Positions 1-6,372 are shown, numbered from the stretch's first letter. The stretch: 64,000 nucleotides of DNA from JAKLIN01 sp964544395 (GCA_964544395.1 CAZJAO010000002.1:1-64000); one strand, 5' to 3'. Notes: generated by a model from the letters alone, not told the origin. Numbers and translations: made by a program.

Positions 1-363
1 GCAAACCAACAGATAGAAATAGGGGTAAATTCTATGGAAAATGCGCTTAAGGTATTAAATTCCCTTGATAGTATAAAGAAGGAAATAAGGCTCAAATTTA
101 AGGATCTTACAGAACAGGAATTCCTGGTATTTTCGACTCTTTATCAGCTAGAGGAAAACGAGGAAAATTGTGATTATAAGACTCTTTCTGAGAAGTTGGA
201 CTTAAGCCAAAGCTCTGTGCGAGATTATATCAGCAAACTTATAAAAAAAGGAATTCCCGTCGATAAGGCAAAAATAAAGAATAAAAATGTAAAATTATCT
301 GTTTCCCCCAATCTAAAAAACATAGTCTCACTTAGTACAATTTTGCAGCTAAGAGGCATTTAA
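1..363 (+). CDS. Helix-turn-helix DNA-binding protein, 5' end outside the window
   Basis: The frame is open back to base 1, so the gene probably starts outside the window, although an ATG at 34 would give a 109-residue protein. After a charged N-terminal helix, a winged-helix-like segment follows at about residues 25-75 of the ATG form (LTEQEFLVFSTLYQL, then SEKLDLSQSSVRDYISKLIKKG). The second stretch has the spacing of a helix-turn-helix with a recognition helix. It is probably a DNA-binding regulator, but the target is unknown. It converges on the LAGLIDADG-type gene with only 2 bp between the stop codons. No enzymatic motif is visible. Confidence 0.6.
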   Translation, partial: ANQQIEIGVNSMENALKVLNSLDSIKKEIRLKFKDLTEQEFLVFSTLYQLEENEENCDYKTLSEKLDLSQSSVRDYISKLIKKGIPVDKAKIKNKNVKLSVSPNLKNIVSLSTILQLRGI

Positions 364-365
364 AT

Positions 366-764
366 TTAAGAGAGATTGTGTTGAATTCTAACAACATTTT
401 TTCGGGTTATAAAACTCCTAAATTGGTCTAAATCAAAGGAGTTATTACTATTTCTCTCAAACGAATATTCGTTTAAAAGAAAGGTTACTTGAGGTCTCTT
501 TAAGATAACCTTCTCTGCAACATTCTGCAGGAACTTAAAGCAATCTTTTTTATTTGAAATAGTAAACTGACAAACCCCTGTTTTTTCTCTTAGATAAATT
601 TGACCACATTCTAAAAATTTTTGAATCTCTTTTAGTATCTTCTCGTCGGTAGAGTAAATCCTTATTTGTAATTGATAAGCTCTTTTTTCATTCTTTCCTC
701 TCACTTGTTTTACATGAAGATTCCCCTCACCATCAAAAAATCCAGCTATATAATCCCAATTCAC
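366..764 (-). CDS. Free-standing LAGLIDADG-type homing endonuclease-like protein
   Basis: A 132-residue protein whose N-terminus holds the signature IAGFFDGEGN (residues 6-15). This is the LAGLIDADG helix with its metal-binding acidic residue, followed by the beta-strand-rich region usual for this fold. Only one motif is present, so the enzyme would act as a homodimer, as single-motif LAGLIDADG proteins do. No intron or intein is visible around it, so it is free-standing. It could be an active homing nuclease or a domesticated DNA-binding protein. The ATG follows a T-rich stretch with no clear Shine-Dalgarno sequence. Confidence 0.7.
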   Translation of the reverse strand: MNWDYIAGFFDGEGNLHVKQVRGKNEKRAYQLQIRIYSTDEKILKEIQKFLECGQIYLREKTGVCQFTISNKKDCFKFLQNVAEKVILKRPQVTFLLNEYSFERNSNNSFDLDQFRSFITRKNVVRIQHNLS

Positions 765-978
765 TTATTCAATTATACGAATAACTATATAAATTTTGTT
801 ACAGGATATTAAATTTACTGCTCACCGAATAACTCTCTATTTACTCTCCCTTTTTTGAGTCAAATCCCCTGTTTTTCTGTTTCTTTACATTTTTTTATTT
901 TTATCTCTTTCCAACTATTTTAATTAACTCTCACTTTTGGACTATTTCTTTTTTCTTTTGATTCTTTTTGTCTCACTT

Positions 979-1599
979 TTACTCCTCTTTTTTATTTTTG
1001 CTTGCTTTTTCTCTTTCCTTAACTCTCACTTTTGTCTTTTTTAGCATCTTTTCCTTCATTTCTTCAGGTATAAACACTCTCTTTTTACCATTTCTTTCTA
1101 TTTCTTCTTCAATCAAGTTCTCACTTTTCTGTTTTATGGTATTTATCTGGCCTCGGATAGTAGATCTTTCCTTACCCAGCATAGCAGCAATATCATCATA
1201 GCTAAGTTTCATGTCTGTGTTTAGCAGTACCCAAAGTATTGCCCTTTCAGTAATTGAAAAATGGTTTAAATTTGGTGTTTGAACAGTTGTTTGAACAGCT
1301 GTTTGAACAGGATAAACAGCTGTTTGTTTATTAAACACCTGCTTGGGTGTTTTAGATGCTCCGCCTATTTTTAACTCGCCCATGAAAGAAATAATGTTCT
1401 TAAGATTTGTAATCTCTTCTTTTATCGACGACAAATCTTCTTTTATGTCGTCAATATGCTGTTTGTGGTTGTTTTTTTCCAAATCCAAAAAATTTATCCA
1501 GCCATTAATTGAATTAATATCTTTTTTGACAGAATCAAAACTGTTTCTCGCATCTTTTTTCAGACTCTCAATCTCTTTTTTCTTGGAAAACCAAAACAT
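979..1599 (-). CDS. Coiled-coil protein with C-terminal helix-turn-helix
   Basis: The preferred start is the ATG at 1599 (206 residues, MFWFSKKKEIESLKK); an upstream ATG at 1671 would add 24 residues that look unlike the rest. Residues 5-72 are rich in heptad-like charged helix (coiled coil). Residues 85-110 are a Gln/Thr/Val linker encoded by short direct repeats. Residues 115-165 form a sigma-region-4-like helix-turn-helix (YDDIAAMLGKERSTIRGQIN), and the tail is Lys/Glu-rich. It is likely a DNA-binding protein that oligomerises through the coiled coil. The promoter-side DNA carries palindromes with the same core as the repeats inside the gene, which suggests autoregulation or a DNA-partition role. 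That is inference. Confidence 0.65.
   Translation of the reverse strand: MFWFSKKKEIESLKKDARNSFDSVKKDINSINGWINFLDLEKNNHKQHIDDIKEDLSSIKEEITNLKNIISFMGELKIGGASKTPKQVFNKQTAVYPVQTAVQTTVQTPNLNHFSITERAILWVLLNTDMKLSYDDIAAMLGKERSTIRGQINTIKQKSENLIEEEIERNGKKRVFIPEEMKEKMLKKTKVRVKEREKASKNKKEE
1275..1310. repeat. Three tandem 12-bp near-palindromic repeats inside the HTH gene
   Basis: Three adjacent copies of the form NTGTTTGAACAG occur at 1275-1286, 1287-1298 and 1299-1310. They are followed by the perfect 12-bp palindrome AAACAGCTGTTT at 1314-1325. The repeats encode the QTAVQTTVQT linker. They share the CTGTTT/AAACAG half-site with the palindromes upstream of the same gene, so they may be protein-binding sites as well as coding sequence. 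Confidence 0.7.
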
Positions 1600-1743
1600 A
1601 ATATATCTTACAAAACCTAATTTAAAAATGTTTCGTCGATGAAGGCCAAAGAATTGATTTGTTAATCGCAATTTTTTGAAGTAAAATATTCATAAAATCT
1701 TTTCTCCAAAATGGCTGTTTATTCAAAAAAACAGGGACAAACA

Positions 1744-1772
1744 GGCTGTTTAAACAGCCATCAACAGCTGTT
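1744..1772. promoter_or_regulatory. Paired palindromes upstream of the HTH gene (candidate operator)
   Basis: A perfect 16-bp palindrome, GGCTGTTTAAACAGCC (1744-1759), is followed four bases later by the perfect 10-bp palindrome AACAGCTGTT (1763-1772). A further GGCTGTTT half-site lies at 1713-1720. All share the CTGTTT/AAACAG core found repeated in the adjacent coding sequence. The position is about 145 bases upstream of the preferred ATG. Binding by the HTH product is a hypothesis. Confidence 0.55.
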
Positions 1773-1800
1773 TGTATTAGGGATAAAAAATAATACTCTG

Positions 1801-1819
1801 CACTAAGATAACCTTAGTG
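1801..1819. promoter_or_regulatory. 19-bp palindrome, copy 1 (candidate operator)
   Basis: CACTAAG-ATAAC-CTTAGTG has perfect 7-bp arms around a 5-bp centre. A nearly identical 19-bp element is at 2314-2332, on the other side of the small frameshifted gene. Two copies with a conserved centre suggest a specific protein-binding site rather than a chance hairpin. Confidence 0.5.
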
Positions 1820-1927
1820 AACAAACACCCCCTACTCTAAAGAATTGATAAAATTTTCATGCACATTTTTTACAATAATCTTTAGATATTCAAAGAGAAT
1901 TCATTATCTATGTCAACAAGAGGAGGA

Positions 1928-2301
1928 ATGTTTTTAGAACGAATTATCGGGCAATCTGAAAGGATGTATAAAGGGGAAGTTTATGTTGAAAAAGGAAGAA
2001 AAAGTCTCGATTCGGCGTAATTATCGAAGGTCTAAATTCCGAATGTTATCTTATCGTGAGAGATACCAGTGCCCGTGATACAGTTCACGATTTCATACCA
2101 ATCCAACTTTCTAAAAAACCATCAGACTTTTTAAGAGACTATGATAAAGCAACTCCCGAGCAAGTAGCTGAATTAATTGTAAGTTTAAAAGAAAAACAAG
2201 GGGTGATTAGTGAGAAAATAGGTTTTCTTGAACAGTATACTCAAACAGCTCATAGACCTGCCGATCCTTTAGAATGGCGTTGTTGTCCGGATTCTCACTA
2301 G
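1928..2301 (+). pseudogene. Small gene apparently broken by a one-base frameshift in an A-run
   Basis: An ATG at 1928 follows a strong AGGAGG (1921-1926) and reads MFLERIIGQSERMYKGEVYVEKGRK before a stop at 2018. The frame ≡2056 is open from just after this point (KKSRFGVIIEGLNSECYLIV, continuing to 2301). Together they read as one smooth protein of about 124 residues: a small beta-rich N-terminal region, then a helical part (KATPEQVAELIVSLKEKQG) and a Cys-containing C-terminus. The join falls at the A5 run near 1998-2003, and one extra A there would restore the frame. This could be a real mutation, an assembly error, or less likely programmed frameshifting; the canonical -1 slippery heptamer is not present. 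The GTG at 2056 is a possible internal start. Family not recognised. Confidence 0.5.
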
Positions 2302-2313
2302 TTTTTCATCATT

Positions 2314-2332
2314 CACAAAGTTAACCTTAGTG
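2314..2332. promoter_or_regulatory. 19-bp palindrome, copy 2 (candidate operator)
   Basis: CACAAAG-TTAAC-CTTAGTG differs from the copy at 1801-1819 at only two positions. With its flanks, the imperfect inverted repeat extends to 2311-2335 (ATTCACAAAG / CTTAGTGAAT). It lies between the frameshifted gene and the small membrane-protein gene starting at 2403, so it could control the latter. Confidence 0.5.
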
Positions 2333-2402
2333 AATAAAATCAAATTTAAGAAATATTTATAATATCTTTAATCTTTAAGTAGAAATCAAAAGGAGGGTGA
2401 AA

Positions 2403-2582
2403 ATGGCAAAAATAACAGCGTGGCTTGTCACCGTGATTGGAGCTTTATTAGTCTTAGGACTAGTTCCAGGAATGATGTTTAACTGGAATACTATGTGGGT
2501 TCAGTGGGTCATAGCATTGGCAGTCTTGGTTATAGGAATAAGTAAGCTGATGAGAAATTATAACAAAAAGAAGCGAAGATAA
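2403..2582 (+). CDS. Small two-helix membrane protein
   Basis: A 59-residue protein, MAKITAWLVTVIG..., starting at the ATG at 2403, which is preceded at good spacing by AGGAGG (2391-2396). An in-frame GTG at 2397 lies inside that site and is rejected as the start. Two hydrophobic segments (about residues 4-26 and 33-50) flank a short loop with NWNTMW, and the C-terminus is basic (RNYNKKKRR), so both ends are probably cytoplasmic. Such short paired-helix proteins are common in DPANN genomes and have no known function. A clear Shine-Dalgarno sequence is unusual here, where most genes lack one. Confidence 0.65.
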   Translation: MAKITAWLVTVIGALLVLGLVPGMMFNWNTMWVQWVIALAVLVIGISKLMRNYNKKKRR

Positions 2583-2624
2583 ACCATTTCTTTATTTTAT
2601 TTTTTATTTATTGTTACATTGTAT

Positions 2625-2650
2625 TAAGGTCACCTAAGTGCAAGACCTTA
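2625..2650. terminator. 7-bp inverted repeat downstream of the small membrane-protein gene
   Basis: TAAGGTC (2625-2631) and GACCTTA (2644-2650) are perfect arms around a 12-bp loop that itself contains CTAAGTG, close to the CTTAGTG arm of the nearby 19-bp palindromes. It may be an RNA hairpin or terminator after the gene ending at 2582, or a degenerate third operator. The evidence does not separate these. Confidence 0.3.
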
Positions 2651-2759
2651 CTAAATTTCTTTTTGTTTCATACTTTTCCCTGCAGATCTTATAAAAAATC
2701 TTCCTATTCTACCTTAAATTTATTAGATTCTATTAAAATATAGATTTATGCGTAAAAGC

Positions 2760-2783
2760 TTCGTACAACCTATATTGTGCGAA
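2760..2783. other. 9-6-9 bp inverted-arm site, candidate recombination (dif/att-like) site
   Basis: TTCGTACAA - CCTATA - TTGTGCGAA: two 9-bp arms that are inverted repeats with one mismatch, around a 6-bp centre. This is the layout of sites used by XerA/XerC-D-type tyrosine recombinases. A matching left arm, TTCGTACAA, occurs again at 3049-3057, just before the recombinase start codon at 3066. Site function is inferred from architecture and proximity only; the sequence was not matched to a known archaeal dif. Confidence 0.45.
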
Positions 2784-3032
2784 CTATAGACTCCGAGCTA
2801 GTTCCTTTATTAAAATTCTCCAATTCGGCACTTCTGGTTTAAGATCTTCAAAACTTATTGTTGTCAAATAATTATGTGCAGCAGTATCACCCAAGAATTT
2901 TGATCCTTCAACTTTTCTTACATTTCTTGGAGTTGCTACATGTAAAGTTCCTATTTCTGCAGACTGCGCCCAATTCAAAAGATTGCTTAAGGGAGGAAGT
3001 TCTCCATTATTAAACAAAACTCGATTACTCAT
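2784..3032 (-). CDS. Hypothetical small protein between two TTCGTACAA motifs
   Basis: An 82-residue protein (from the ATG at 3032, MSNRVLFNNGELPPL...). A start at 3071 would add 13 residues and overlap the divergent recombinase start. Its composition is ordinary and mixed (LNWAQSAEIGTLHVATPRN, NWRILIKELARSL), and no family was recognised. The stop codon abuts the 9-6-9 site, and the second TTCGTACAA motif lies just upstream of the start, so the gene sits between two partial recombination-like sites. Whether it is expressed is unclear, since the DNA directly before 3032 is also the promoter of the divergent recombinase. Confidence 0.4.
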   Translation of the reverse strand: MSNRVLFNNGELPPLSNLLNWAQSAEIGTLHVATPRNVRKVEGSKFLGDTAAHNYLTTISFEDLKPEVPNWRILIKELARSL

Positions 3033-3065
3033 AACAAATATAAACAAGTTCGTACAATCCAATAT

Positions 3066-3893
3066 ATGCAAAAAGAGGAATTTCTAAAGAGACTTGAAAC
3101 CGAACTGAAAATCTCCAAAAACTCAAATTATACCCTTAGAAATTACCTTAATGCAAATACCGCGCTTCTAAACTTCTCGAAGAAAAGTCCTGATGAAATA
3201 ACTGAAGACAATGTAAAAGAATTCATGGCTGAGAACTTTTCCAACAGCGCTTCATCATCGATAATTGTATTCTTGTCTGCTTTAAGATACGCTTATTCAA
3301 ATATTTTAAAGAAAGATATTACCTTAGGAATTAAACGACCAAAAAGAGAAAAGAGAATACCTTCGGTTTTAACAAAAGACGAAGTTAAGAGACTAATCAG
3401 TTCAATTGAAAATAGGAAAAGTAGGCTTATGATTTCTTTAGCTTACGCATGTGGGCTTAGAGTTTCCGAATTAACCCATCTAAAAGTTTCAGATTTAAAC
3501 TTCGAAGAAATGTCTGGAAATATCAGACAGGCAAAAGGAAAAAAAGACAGAGTTTTCAATATTCCAAAATTTTTATTAAAAGATTTGATAAAACAATCAA
3601 ATAAACAAAAAGAATCTAATCAAGAATATTTATTTTCTGGACCCCATGAAAAACTTACCGAAAGAAGCATACAAAAAATGGTCAAGACTGCCGTGAAGAA
3701 AGCAGGAATAAAAAAAGAAGTTCACCCTCACACCTTAAGACACAGCTTTGCCACCCATTTATTGGAAAACGGGATAGATATAAGAAAAATCCAAGAGCTC
3801 TTAGGGCATGCAGATTTATCAACAACTCAAATATATACACATATATCACGAGAAGAATTAAAAAAGATACAATCTCCTATTGATAATCTTTAA
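3066..3893 (+). CDS. xerA: Tyrosine recombinase/integrase, XerA-like
   Basis: A 275-residue site-specific recombinase of the size of archaeal XerA. The N-terminal SAM-like core-binding domain spans about residues 1-90 and the catalytic domain about 98-270. All six catalytic residues can be read: R132 (GLRVSEL), K157 (QAKGKKDR), H222 and R225 (HPHTLRHSFATHLL), H248 (LLGHADLSTTQ) and the nucleophile Y257 (IYTHIS). Archaeal XerA resolves chromosome dimers at dif; related integrases serve mobile elements. A TATA-like AATATAAAC sits about 28 bases before the ATG, with a TTCGTACAA motif (3049-3057) between them, so the recombinase may bind its own promoter. A candidate full site lies at 2760-2783. 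Confidence 0.88.
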   Translation: MQKEEFLKRLETELKISKNSNYTLRNYLNANTALLNFSKKSPDEITEDNVKEFMAENFSNSASSSIIVFLSALRYAYSNILKKDITLGIKRPKREKRIPSVLTKDEVKRLISSIENRKSRLMISLAYACGLRVSELTHLKVSDLNFEEMSGNIRQAKGKKDRVFNIPKFLLKDLIKQSNKQKESNQEYLFSGPHEKLTERSIQKMVKTAVKKAGIKKEVHPHTLRHSFATHLLENGIDIRKIQELLGHADLSTTQIYTHISREELKKIQSPIDNL

Positions 3894-3909
3894 AGATAAA
3901 AAGAGGAAA

Positions 3910-4251
3910 ATGCCCAAACAGATTATTAATCATAGAAGGGCTCTAGAAATAATAGCCACAAACCCCGAAAGATTTGGTGTAGAACATGTGGTCAGTGCTT
4001 CAATTGAACAAACTCTTTACCATAATGGAAGGGGCATATTGGCTCAACCAGACGTTGTTTTTGAAACTTCAAAAAATGAAATTGTTATAATTGAGTACAA
4101 AAGTAGTAGTGAACACGAAGAGAGAGCTGCAAAACAATTAAAAAATGCTGTTTGGTGGTTTGGAGCATATAGGCAAGACATTCTTCCAGACAATATTAGA
4201 ACTTTAATTATAATGGGTACAGACCCAAAATATGAAGGATTACTAAAATGA
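3910..4251 (+). CDS. PD-(D/E)XK-like nuclease
   Basis: A 113-residue protein starting at the ATG at 3910 (MPKQIINHRRALEIIA), after AAGAGGAAAA; an in-frame ATG at 3880 would overlap the recombinase gene. The core reads QPDVVFETSKNEIVIIEYK, which fits the D...ExK catalytic pattern of the PD-(D/E)XK nuclease fold, followed by an amphipathic helix (ERAAKQLKNAVWWF). It may be a small DNA-processing or restriction-like nuclease. It follows the recombinase by 16 bases and overlaps the next gene by ATGA, so the three are probably co-transcribed. The substrate is not known. Confidence 0.6.
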   Translation: MPKQIINHRRALEIIATNPERFGVEHVVSASIEQTLYHNGRGILAQPDVVFETSKNEIVIIEYKSSSEHEERAAKQLKNAVWWFGAYRQDILPDNIRTLIIMGTDPKYEGLLK

Positions 4252-4397
4252 AAATAAAAAATCCAATTGTGGTAGTTCTTTCATTGATTGCATTAGGATT
4301 TGTCGCTCTGACATTTATTGTTAGTCCGTATTTTGTTATTGGAGCAATTATCTTAATGTTAATCAATCAACGACTTCTAATGAAAAAGAAAAAGTAA
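4248..4397 (+). CDS. Very small two-helix membrane protein
   Basis: A 49-residue open frame beginning with an ATG that overlaps the preceding TGA (ATGA). It reads MKIKNPIVVVLSLIALGFVA, then a second hydrophobic stretch (FVIGAIILMLINQ), and ends in a basic RLLMKKKKK-type tail. Two membrane helices with basic ends are evident. The tight coupling to the nuclease gene suggests a shared transcript, perhaps a membrane partner, but no family was recognised. Confidence 0.5.
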   Translation: MKIKNPIVVVLSLIALGFVALTFIVSPYFVIGAIILMLINQRLLMKKKK

Positions 4398-4399
4398 TC

Positions 4400-4407
4400 T
4401 ATTTAAA
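4400..4407 (+). promoter_or_regulatory. TATA-like box for the HAD gene (leaderless layout)
   Basis: TATTTAAA lies 29 to 22 bases before the ATG at 4429, the distance from an archaeal TATA box to the transcription start. The mRNA would begin at or next to the start codon. The same spacing is seen at several other genes in the window. Confidence 0.55.
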
Positions 4408-4428
4408 CATCCTTGGAAATTTTAATAT

Positions 4429-5043
4429 ATGAAGAGGTTTAAAGCAATTTTCTTTGATCTTGGTGGTGTTTTATCCCTAGGAAAGAGTTTTGAAATGAAT
4501 GATGGAATTCATAAGACAATTGCCAGAGAATTGAAACTCCCCCTAGACCAATACTTTGATTCTATAGATACTTATTATTCTGATGCAATGTTAGGAAGAA
4601 TGTCTAAAAATGAAGCAATAAAGATGATGGCGAAAGATTTGAACACAAACCCCAAAAAATTGGAGAGATTATATCGACAAGTTTACAAGAAGAATTTCAA
4701 GAGAAATATGCCTCTTTACAGATTTGCTCTTAAATTAAAAAAACAAGGATATAAGATTTCAATTATTTCTGACATCTGGCCCGTTGCTAAAGAAGTATTA
4801 TTAGATGGCCGATATAATCGGTTTAATGATATTGTTACTTCTTGCGATGTAGGTGTAAGAAAGATTAGCCCCGAGATTTTTAAAATTGCTTTGAAAAGAC
4901 TTCATGTAAATCCTAAAGAAGCAATCTTTACAGATAATCAGAAATGGAATCTTCCAGCCCCAAAGAAATTGGGCATGACCACAATTCTTTTTAAAAATAA
5001 TAGACAATTTTTGAAGGAATTAAAGAAATTAGGTATAGATTAA
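4429..5043 (+). CDS. HAD-superfamily hydrolase
   Basis: A 204-residue haloacid-dehalogenase-like phosphatase. Motif I is FFDLGGVL near residues 8-15 with nucleophile Asp10; the usual second Asp is Gly, as in the DLGGV/DLGNV subgroup (YihX-like). The helical cap follows at about 20-90. Motif II is IISD, the motif III Lys is in VRKISPEIF, and motif IV is the acidic TDNQ, followed by the typical APKKLGMTTILF end. The substrate is probably a small phosphorylated metabolite but cannot be named. The gene overlaps the next by one base and is preceded by a TATA box at -29. Confidence 0.8.
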   Translation: MKRFKAIFFDLGGVLSLGKSFEMNDGIHKTIARELKLPLDQYFDSIDTYYSDAMLGRMSKNEAIKMMAKDLNTNPKKLERLYRQVYKKNFKRNMPLYRFALKLKKQGYKISIISDIWPVAKEVLLDGRYNRFNDIVTSCDVGVRKISPEIFKIALKRLHVNPKEAIFTDNQKWNLPAPKKLGMTTILFKNNRQFLKELKKLGID

Positions 5044-5567
5044 TGGAAGAAAAAATCTGTGTTAAATGCAGCAGTAGAGCTAATCACGTCAAATTTAATC
5101 TTTTCTTTTGTGATATTTGCTATCACTTCTCTCCCAATAAAGAAGATGAATGTAAAAAATATGCAGATGAAAAAATTGATGGGCGAATTTTAGAAACTTT
5201 TAGAAAATATGAAAATGTTGGGCAAAGACAAAAAAAGGGAATGATAAAAAAAGCTTCACAAGGGAATCTGATGTCGCGGATACCTTTTGGTTACATCTTA
5301 GAAAATAAAAAATTAACCCCTGCAAAAAATTACAAAGAGATAGAAGAACTTTTTGAGCAATTCCTAAATGAAGAGATCAGTCTTGCCCAATTAGCAAAGA
5401 AACATAATCTTTCAATAAATGGGCTGAAAAAAATCTTGAGAAATTTTACCTACATTGGGAAAATTAAGTTTAATAATCAAGTCTTTGAAGGAACGCACCA
5501 ACCAATAATTTCATCAACATTATTCAATCATGTTCAGAATAAATTGGAAAAATTAGGGATAAAATAA
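5043..5567 (+). CDS. Zinc-ribbon protein with serine-recombinase 'Recombinase' domain but no catalytic domain
   Basis: A 174-residue protein. Residues about 6-28 form a zinc ribbon (CVKC ... CDIC). Residues about 75-170 resemble the DNA-binding 'Recombinase' domain of large serine recombinases (SRIPFGYILENKKLTP, LAQLAKKHNLSINGLKKIL, then NFTYIGKIKFNNQVF and THQPIISSTLFNHVQNKL). The N-terminal resolvase domain with the catalytic Ser is missing, and no upstream open frame supplies it. It could be a remnant of a mobile element or a domesticated DNA-binding protein. It is translationally coupled to the HAD gene (TAATG) and converges on uS9. Confidence 0.7.
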   Translation: MEEKICVKCSSRANHVKFNLFFCDICYHFSPNKEDECKKYADEKIDGRILETFRKYENVGQRQKKGMIKKASQGNLMSRIPFGYILENKKLTPAKNYKEIEELFEQFLNEEISLAQLAKKHNLSINGLKKILRNFTYIGKIKFNNQVFEGTHQPIISSTLFNHVQNKLEKLGIK

Positions 5568-5569
5568 AA

Positions 5570-5983
5570 TTATCTCTTAGATGCCTGTCTCATTGCTCTT
5601 GCCCTACTATCTCCGGGCTTACGCGCTTCTTTTCTTCTTACATCTGCAACAAGAAGATTTCTATCATATGCAGATAAAATTTCTGTAAGGTCTTTCGATT
5701 TTGCAAATTCAGAAATTGCTCTTGCTAATGCTAATCGTGAAGCTTCAATTTGTCCTCTTTCCCCGCCACCCCTAACAGTTATAGAGACATTAAAATCCGT
5801 CTTCCCTAAAATCTCTTTAGCAATTCTTATTGGCTCTTCGATTCTTAATTTGTCAAAAAACTGCAATGTAGTATAATCTCTGTTGTTTATTTTGACATCT
5901 CCCTTTCCTTCAGTAAGAGTAGCTCTTGCAACCGCAGATTTTCTTTTTCCGGAAGTAATTATCTTCTTTTCTTTTTCACTCAT
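5570..5983 (-). CDS. rps9: Small ribosomal subunit protein uS9
   Basis: A 137-residue protein with the uS9 signature: GKRKSAVARATL near the N-terminus, ITVRGGGERGQIEASRLALARAI, and the basic tail RRKEARKPGDSRARAMRQASKR that reaches the decoding centre. It is the last gene of an eL18-uL13-uS9 operon with 4-bp overlaps, the usual archaeal order. The rpoN that often follows is about 3 kb away. The final 3 bp before 5570 separate it from the convergent recombinase-domain gene. Confidence 0.95.
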   Translation of the reverse strand: MSEKEKKIITSGKRKSAVARATLTEGKGDVKINNRDYTTLQFFDKLRIEEPIRIAKEILGKTDFNVSITVRGGGERGQIEASRLALARAISEFAKSKDLTEILSAYDRNLLVADVRRKEARKPGDSRARAMRQASKR

Positions 5984-6372
5984 CCTATTATTTCTCCAAT
6001 TTTATGTGAAACTGTTTCTTTTCTCTTCTCCATTTTTTCCATTTTTGAATTTTCAAATTCTTTAGGAATTCCAACATAGCATCTTATTCTCTTGAAAGCT
6101 AATTTTCCTCTCCCCTCTCTATGTTCTGGAAGCATACCTCTTATGGTTCTCTTTACAATTTTGTCGATATTTCGTGAATGCTTTGGACCTTTCTGGGTAC
6201 TACCAACATTTCTTCTTTTTTGTTCAAAATCTTCTTTTATCCCTTGTTTGTTCCCTGTAATCAAAATTTCTTCACAATTTAATACCCGCATTTCTTCGCC
6301 TTTCAACGCTTCCTTAGCTACATAGCTTGCAAGTCTTCCTAATGTTGCGCCTTTTCCATCTATGATTTTCAT
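5980..6372 (-). CDS. rpl13: Large ribosomal subunit protein uL13
   Basis: A 130-residue protein opening with IIDGKGATLGRLASYVAKEALKG, the uL13 N-terminus. It continues with the archaeal motifs KGPKHSRNIDKIVKRTIRGMLP and GREGRGKLAFKRIRCYVGIP. It lies between eL18 and uS9, overlapping each by 4 bases, so translation is coupled. The length is close to the archaeal norm with a short C-terminal basic segment. Confidence 0.95.
   Translation of the reverse strand: MKIIDGKGATLGRLASYVAKEALKGEEMRVLNCEEILITGNKQGIKEDFEQKRRNVGSTQKGPKHSRNIDKIVKRTIRGMLPEHREGRGKLAFKRIRCYVGIPKEFENSKMEKMEKRKETVSHKIGEIIG

Noticed and set aside
968..1201. A 77-codon plus-strand frame rich in Phe and Ser
   Set aside because: It lies opposite the HTH gene at 979-1599; its Phe/Ser/Leu bias is the mirror of Lys/Glu codons, as for most long opposite-strand frames here.
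1998..2006. Programmed -1 frameshifting as the explanation for the broken gene at 1928-2301
   Set aside because: The A-run is not a canonical X-XXY-YYZ heptamer in the required frame and no downstream structure was seen; a mutation or read error is simpler.
2056..2301. Complete small gene starting at the GTG at 2056
   Set aside because: The frame continues meaningfully upstream of the GTG and joins a ribosome-binding site and ATG through a one-base shift, so a full-length ancestral gene is more likely.
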